Shown in pieces: positions 59,507 through 64,000 of a DNA stretch of 64,000 nucleotides. The DNA is from Flavobacterium hankyongi (GTDB lineage Bacteria > Bacteroidota > Bacteroidia > Flavobacteriales > Flavobacteriaceae), in the NCBI RefSeq assembly GCF_036840915.1, contig NZ_CP085725.1, positions 930,001-994,000 on the forward strand. Reading direction: 5' to 3'. Position numbers and translations under genes: made by a program. Below the pieces are notes generated by a model. That model was not told the DNA's origin. It saw only the letters and a list, made by a program, of their open reading frames with translations, and made no database searches. The stretch's first letter is position 1, and every line of letters starts with the position of its first letter.

Positions 59507-59736
59507 TTTTTAGAAAATTTGATTAGAACATTTTGTTTTTGAATTTTTAAAAAATTAATCTCTAAATACTGGTTATTCCTTTATTGGTTAATCCAGATTC
59601 TAACTGCAGAAAAATATTTTGAATCGAGATTACTTGAATTTAACACCTTAGTGCCATATTATAAATTGATTAATTTTTTAAATCTGTAATTTTACGTACG
59701 ATGCTTTAAAAAGTTACATTTTAAATAAAAAGATTT

Positions 59737-61956
59737 TTAAAACTTAACCATAACTTTCATCTCCTTTTCATTTCTAACAATGATTACTTCCTTTTCGTCA
59801 CCAGAATTTAGTTTTGAAAGACAATCCATATAACTATAAACTTCCTTGATAACACAGTCTCCAATTTTAGTTATAATATCTCCTTGTAAAATCCCAGCTG
59901 TATGTGCCGGACGGTTTTCCGTTACACCATCAACATGCAGACCGTCTCCATGATCCGTATAATCGGGCATAATACCCAATGTTACTTTATATTTGGGAAC
60001 TTTTTTATCTGAAGTTATTTTAGTTTTTGTGAATTCAACCTTATCTAAGTCGGCAATAGCATTTATAGATCTAAAAACATAGTTTACCACATTTTCAACT
60101 CCATAATAATTGATTTTATCTTCATCATCACTTGGTTTATGATAGTCAGAATGAGTTCCAGTAAAGAAAAATAGCACTGGAATATCTTTTAAATAAAAGG
60201 AAGCATGATCTGAAGGACCTATTCCACTCATTTCCTGTGTTACAGAAAAACCTGCTGGTTTATTTTTTTCAATTATATCAGAAAACTTAGGAGATGTTCC
60301 TACTCCACTTATAATTAATGATTTTTTATCATCCAAACGACCAATCATATCCATATTAATCATAGCAATGGTATTAGGATACAACTCTTTAATAGTTTTT
60401 GCTAATTCTTTTGAACCTATCAAACCATCTTCTTCACCAGAAAATAAAGCAAAAACAAAATTTACATTTTCTTTTGACTTATTTTGAGAATACATACGTG
60501 CCAATTCTAAAACACCAGCAACTCCCGAAGCATTATCATCTGCACCATTGTGAATTTCACCTTCTGAATTCATTTTAGTAGAATGATGATGTTCATTCAA
60601 ACCTAAATGATCATAGTGTGCACCTATAACAATTGTTTTTTTAGCTCCATTATCTAAATATGCTATGACATTAGTTCCTTTATTTAATTTTCCTTGCGAA
60701 ATAGTATCGTGTGGATTCAATCGTATAGAATATGTGAATGGATGCAAAAATTTTCCATTAAATGGTTTTAATTTCAATTTTTTCAATTCGCTTACAATAT
60801 AATTTGCAGCCAGCTCCTCTCCTTTTGAACCTGTTAAGCGACCTTTCAATTCATCTGAGGCTAAATATGTAATATGTTTCTTTAAATTATTTGTTTTAGC
60901 ATATTCGTTTTCATCAATCTCTACCCAATCAGCAATAAAAACATTTGTCTCTCTTGGTTTACTTTGTTGACGATTACTTGAGAAAACAAGTTTCTTACCA
61001 TCAGGAGAAAACATTGGAAAAGCATTAAATTCACTTTCATAAGTAATTTGTTTTAAACCCGTTCCATCAGTATTAATCATATACAATTGAAAATCATAAC
61101 CTCTGGTAGCATGATGATTTGACGAGAAAATAATTTTTTTATCTGAAGAATGAAAGAAGGGAGCCCAATTGGCTTTTCCTAAATTAGTAATTTGTTTTAA
61201 ATCAGTTCCATCAACATTACAAGTATAGATTTCCATACTTGTTGGTGCTACCAAATTTTCTGCTAATAATTCTTTATACTCTTTTATTTCAGCTTCTGTT
61301 TTTGGTCTAGAAGATCTAAAAACCAATTTTTTACTATCATGAGAAAAGAAACATCCGCCATCATACCCTAAACCAGAAGTTATCTGCTTCACATTTGAAC
61401 CATCAATATTCATGGTGTAAATTTCGAGATCACCTGAACGCACACTTGTAAAAGCAATTTTTTTACCGTCTGGAGAAACTACTGCTTCTGCATCATATCC
61501 TGGAGAATCTGTTAACTGCTTGATAATTTTTGCATTTAAGTCAGCCATAAAAATGTCAAACTCTGGATAAATTGCCCATAAATACTTTCCATCTTTTGGT
61601 TTTGGAGGTGCTGGACAAGCTTCATTTTTATGATGAGTTGAAGCATAAATAATATGTTTACCATCAGGCATAAAATAAGAACACGTAGTTCTTCCTTTTC
61701 CTGTAGAAATCAATTTTAAAGCCTTACTATCAGTTATAGGTTGTGATAAGTTTAAAGAATAAATTTGATCACATTGTGTTCCAATTTCTGGATTGGTAAC
61801 TTGAAGTGTCAACATTTGACCATTTGGACTAAAATAGGCTTCGGCATTATCGCCTCCAAAAGTTAGTTTCTTTATGTTTTTTAAATTTCTTTCCTGTGCA
61901 TTACTTATTAAAGTCGATAGTAAAATAACAATTGGTAAAAATCTGGCTGGGTTCAT
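59737..61956 (-). CDS. Exported PD40 beta-propeller/M28 peptidase/PDZ protein
   Basis: A 739-residue protein with a signal peptide (1-20, ending LISNAQ). Residues 25-345 contain TolB/PD40 propeller blades (AEAYFSPNGQML, AEAVVSPDGKKIAFTSVRSG, GGCFFSHDSKKLVFRSSR, FPMFSPDGKKLVFSSNRQQ). The M28 domain (about 365-630) has zinc ligands in GAHYDHLG, NGADDNASGVAG, FSGEEDGLIGS, NMDMIGR and GTHSDYHKPSDD. A PDZ domain closes the protein (HTAGILQGDIITKIGD). It is a periplasmic or surface aminopeptidase-like enzyme; the propeller probably selects substrate. It follows mlaD by 12 bp. Confidence 0.92.
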   Translation of the reverse strand: MNPARFLPIVILLSTLISNAQERNLKNIKKLTFGGDNAEAYFSPNGQMLTLQVTNPEIGTQCDQIYSLNLSQPITDSKALKLISTGKGRTTCSYFMPDGKHIIYASTHHKNEACPAPPKPKDGKYLWAIYPEFDIFMADLNAKIIKQLTDSPGYDAEAVVSPDGKKIAFTSVRSGDLEIYTMNIDGSNVKQITSGLGYDGGCFFSHDSKKLVFRSSRPKTEAEIKEYKELLAENLVAPTSMEIYTCNVDGTDLKQITNLGKANWAPFFHSSDKKIIFSSNHHATRGYDFQLYMINTDGTGLKQITYESEFNAFPMFSPDGKKLVFSSNRQQSKPRETNVFIADWVEIDENEYAKTNNLKKHITYLASDELKGRLTGSKGEELAANYIVSELKKLKLKPFNGKFLHPFTYSIRLNPHDTISQGKLNKGTNVIAYLDNGAKKTIVIGAHYDHLGLNEHHHSTKMNSEGEIHNGADDNASGVAGVLELARMYSQNKSKENVNFVFALFSGEEDGLIGSKELAKTIKELYPNTIAMINMDMIGRLDDKKSLIISGVGTSPKFSDIIEKNKPAGFSVTQEMSGIGPSDHASFYLKDIPVLFFFTGTHSDYHKPSDDEDKINYYGVENVVNYVFRSINAIADLDKVEFTKTKITSDKKVPKYKVTLGIMPDYTDHGDGLHVDGVTENRPAHTAGILQGDIITKIGDCVIKEVYSYMDCLSKLNSGDEKEVIIVRNEKEMKVMVKF

Positions 61957-61968
61957 TTTGTAATTGTT

Positions 61969-62943
61969 TTATTTATTCTTTATGTTTTTCTTTTTCTCCT
62001 GTTTTTTAAAATAACCCCTCAGCAAAAAGTTATGTTTGAGAGCTTCTAAATTTTGATTTAACAGTAAACTTGCAGAATTTATATTAATCATTGTTGAATC
62101 TATTTTTTTGACCAAATCAGGATTATTAGAAAGATAATTAATAGCACCTTTCCCTTCTTTCATGTTTGTAATCGTCCCATTTAAATTATTCACGACTGCA
62201 TTAATTTCTGAGGATGATTTTTCAAGATTTGTCACTATTGATTTCATTTTATTAGCTACAGCCGTATCTTTTATTACACCTACAACGTTGTCTTTATCAT
62301 CCAAAGATGTTATCAAAACATTTATTTTTTTAACTGTCTCTGATGTTTCTTTACTTGTAGTTTTTAGATAAAACAAAGTCTGTTTTAAGTCATTTGCCAT
62401 ATCAGTATCATGAACCAAAAGTCCTAATGTTCCTTGCCCTTTTGTAATTTCATGGGTAATTTTCAATAAATCTGCTGTAATTAAAGCAGCATTATTATTT
62501 GATATACTTAGAGTGTTTATTAAGTCGTTGGTTCTTATTTTCCTTATAGTAACAATTGTGTCACCTGATTCCACTAATGTATCATCCCCTTTTGCAGGAA
62601 GTATATTAACAACCATATTTCCTACCAATCCATCTGAACCAATTGATGCTATAGCACTCTTTTTAATATGAGTGAACGCCTCATTATTGATGTGCATTGA
62701 AATACATATTGAAGTATCAGTGATAATTTTTATTTCTCTTACTGTACCAATATTAATTCCTGAATATCTTACATTGTTGCCTATTTGCAATCCTGCGGCA
62801 TCATTAAAAACTGCATGCAACTGTTTTGTTTTACTAAAAAAAAGCTGCTTGCTTCCAATAAAATATATAGCTGCAATAAATATGACTGTCCCTGCAATCA
62901 CAAAAATGCCTAATTTAAACTTCTGCGTAAATGTTTTTTCCAT
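61969..62943 (-). CDS. mlaD: MCE/MlaD-family lipid-transport substrate-binding protein
   Basis: A 324-residue protein with one N-terminal transmembrane helix (residues 11-30) and an MCE domain (about 35-120: LHAVFNDAAGLQIGNNVRYS, GINIGTVREIKI). The rest is helical (VTNLEKSSSEINAVVNNLNG), as in MCE proteins that form hexameric periplasmic rings or tunnels for phospholipids. With the ATPase and permease genes upstream it forms an Mla-like ABC system that keeps outer-membrane lipid asymmetry. It starts 6 bp after the ATPase stop. Confidence 0.9.
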   Translation of the reverse strand: MEKTFTQKFKLGIFVIAGTVIFIAAIYFIGSKQLFFSKTKQLHAVFNDAAGLQIGNNVRYSGINIGTVREIKIITDTSICISMHINNEAFTHIKKSAIASIGSDGLVGNMVVNILPAKGDDTLVESGDTIVTIRKIRTNDLINTLSISNNNAALITADLLKITHEITKGQGTLGLLVHDTDMANDLKQTLFYLKTTSKETSETVKKINVLITSLDDKDNVVGVIKDTAVANKMKSIVTNLEKSSSEINAVVNNLNGTITNMKEGKGAINYLSNNPDLVKKIDSTMININSASLLLNQNLEALKHNFLLRGYFKKQEKKKNIKNK

Positions 62944-62949
62944 AATTCC

Positions 62950-63687
62950 CTATTTAAAAAAGGCTTGTACATTTTCATCTTTAGATGATGCCAACTCATT
63001 AAAAGTTCCTTCGGCATAATTAATACCATCAATAAGTAAAATCATTCTGTCTGCGGTTACTCTGGCACAATCCACATCATGAGTAATTATTAAAGATGAT
63101 GTTTTATATTTTTCTTGAATTGATTTCATTAGCATTATAATTTCTTTGGAAGTAATAGGATCCAAACCAGTTGTAGGTTCATCATACAAAATTATTTTTG
63201 GCTGTAAAATTAAAGTCCGTGCCAAAGCTATTCTCCTTTTCATTCCTCCGGAAAGTTCATTGGGCATTAAGTCGATAGCTTTTGCCAGACCCACGTTCTC
63301 CAAAGCCTCCATTACCAAAGGTGTTGTATCTTCAATAACTCCAAACTTTTTGGTATGTCTCCTTAATGGAAATTCCAAATTCTCTCTAACTGACATGGAA
63401 TCATACAAAGCACTTCCTTGAAACAGAAATCCAATTTCGGTTCTTAATTCGTCCCATTGCTCTTGAGTAAGTGAAGAAATATCATTCCCCATCACATTAA
63501 TACTTCCGCTGTCTATTGTCTCGAGACCAATGACGCATTTTATCATAACCGATTTCCCTGAACCCGATTTTCCCATGATAACCACATTCTCTCCTTCATA
63601 CAAATCCATGGAAAAACCATTGAGGACAGCATTATCTCCAAATTTTTTATGCAGATTTTTTATTTCTATCATAATTTTTCTATCCAT
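62950..63687 (-). CDS. mlaF: MlaF-type ABC transporter ATP-binding protein
   Basis: A 245-residue ATPase with Walker A GKSGSGKSVMIKC, Q-loop GFLFQGSALYDSMSVRENL, signature LSGGMKRRIALAR, Walker B ILYDEPTTGLDP and switch His in LIITHDVDCA. The SALYDSMSVREN stretch is typical of MlaF. Two starts are possible: ATG 63687 (2 bp after the permease stop) or ATG 63672 (MIEIKNLHKKFG). It powers phospholipid movement with MlaE and MlaD. Confidence 0.92.
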   Translation of the reverse strand: MDRKIMIEIKNLHKKFGDNAVLNGFSMDLYEGENVVIMGKSGSGKSVMIKCVIGLETIDSGSINVMGNDISSLTQEQWDELRTEIGFLFQGSALYDSMSVRENLEFPLRRHTKKFGVIEDTTPLVMEALENVGLAKAIDLMPNELSGGMKRRIALARTLILQPKIILYDEPTTGLDPITSKEIIMLMKSIQEKYKTSSLIITHDVDCARVTADRMILLIDGINYAEGTFNELASSKDENVQAFFK

Positions 63688-63689
63688 AA

Positions 63690-64000
63690 CTAAATAAAGA
63701 TATTGGTTATTAAAACTACAATAAAATCAATAACAAAAAGCAACATGGAGGTATATACCACCGCAGAATTTGCCGCGAGACCAACACCTACAGTTCCTTT
63801 TTTACAATTATATCCTTTATAGCAACCCACTAAACCTATAGCAAAACCAAAAAAGAAACTCTTTACAATTGCAGGAAACAAATCAGAAAATTCTAAATTA
63901 TTGAAAACTTGATTAAAATATAGCAAAAAGGAAACATTCCCTTTGGTATTTTCAACTAAATAAGAGCCAAAAATTGCAATAGTATCCCCACACAACACAA
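63690..64000 (-). CDS. mlaE: MlaE-type ABC transporter permease, C-terminal part, cut by window edge
   Basis: The last 100 or so residues of an MlaE permease. FFFGFAIGLVGCYKGYNCKKGTVGVGLAANSAVVYTS includes the conserved GCYKGY...GVG...AVV segment of the family (read in pieces: VGCYKGYNCKKG, VGVGLAANSAVV). The final hydrophobic helix is LLFVIDFIVVLITNIFI. The 5' end lies outside the window. It is the first known gene of the mla operon here. Confidence 0.9.
   Translation of the reverse strand, partial: VLCGDTIAIFGSYLVENTKGNVSFLLYFNQVFNNLEFSDLFPAIVKSFFFGFAIGLVGCYKGYNCKKGTVGVGLAANSAVVYTSMLLFVIDFIVVLITNIFI

Overview
The window is AT-rich chromosomal DNA from a member of the Bacteroidota, most likely a Flavobacterium or close relative. 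The evidence is family content rather than a marker gene: a GLPGLI protein, DUF2911 and DUF4293 proteins, several carboxypeptidase-like-domain surface proteins, a Rho with a long N-terminal insertion, a fused 2-oxoacid dehydrogenase E1, TTG/GTG starts without Shine-Dalgarno sequences, and one good Bacteroidota promoter (TTTG, 19 bp, TACATTTG). There is no rRNA, tRNA, CRISPR array, insertion sequence or phage gene that I can see.

1-25.8 kb is mostly housekeeping: an ettA fragment, surface and membrane proteins, holA divergent from a small HsdR_N-type nuclease gene, a glycosyltransferase, an OmpA lipoprotein, a YciO/Sua5-family gene, uvrD/pcrA, an M1 aminopeptidase, a Dph6-like/HEAGH/hydroxylase/recG/GNAT run, a light-response operon (SRPBCC, photolyase, cryptochrome-like paralogue), an ECF sigma/anti-sigma/Spy-like trio and a YCF48-type lipoprotein. 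25.9-45.9 kb holds kup and bestrophin, a degenerate M1-like/beta-barrel fusion, a fused E1 alpha/beta, a PAS kinase plus response regulator, fasciclin, yaaA, rho, a NarL-type regulator with a TPR histidine kinase, a cysteine desulfurase and a GDPD enzyme. 57.6-64 kb holds an SPFH/flotillin-like protein with unusual N-terminal repeats, a PD40-M28-PDZ peptidase and a partial MCE/Mla lipid-transport operon.

The standout is 45.9-57.4 kb on the minus strand. It looks like an undescribed peptide natural-product (RiPP) locus. In transcription order: a GLPGLI protein; a 55-residue precursor peptide (56242-56409) with an acidic leader, a GG motif and the C-terminal tail NKICWLA; a strong terminator; a 666-residue protein joining an N-terminal isoprenyl-diphosphate-synthase-like domain to a C-terminal terpenoid-cyclase/protein-prenyltransferase-type alpha-alpha toroid; a PqqD-like domain fused to an M50 membrane protease; a radical SAM/SPASM enzyme; a cytochrome P450; a stand-alone protein related to the N-terminal domain of the radical SAM enzyme; a TPR-like protein split in two reading frames at a run of nine A; and a large outer-membrane beta-barrel protein. 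The CaaX-like end (CWLA) next to a prenyl-type enzyme suggests a lipidated (prenylated) and oxidised or cross-linked peptide. This is inference: gene order and motifs are seen in the sequence, the chemistry is not.
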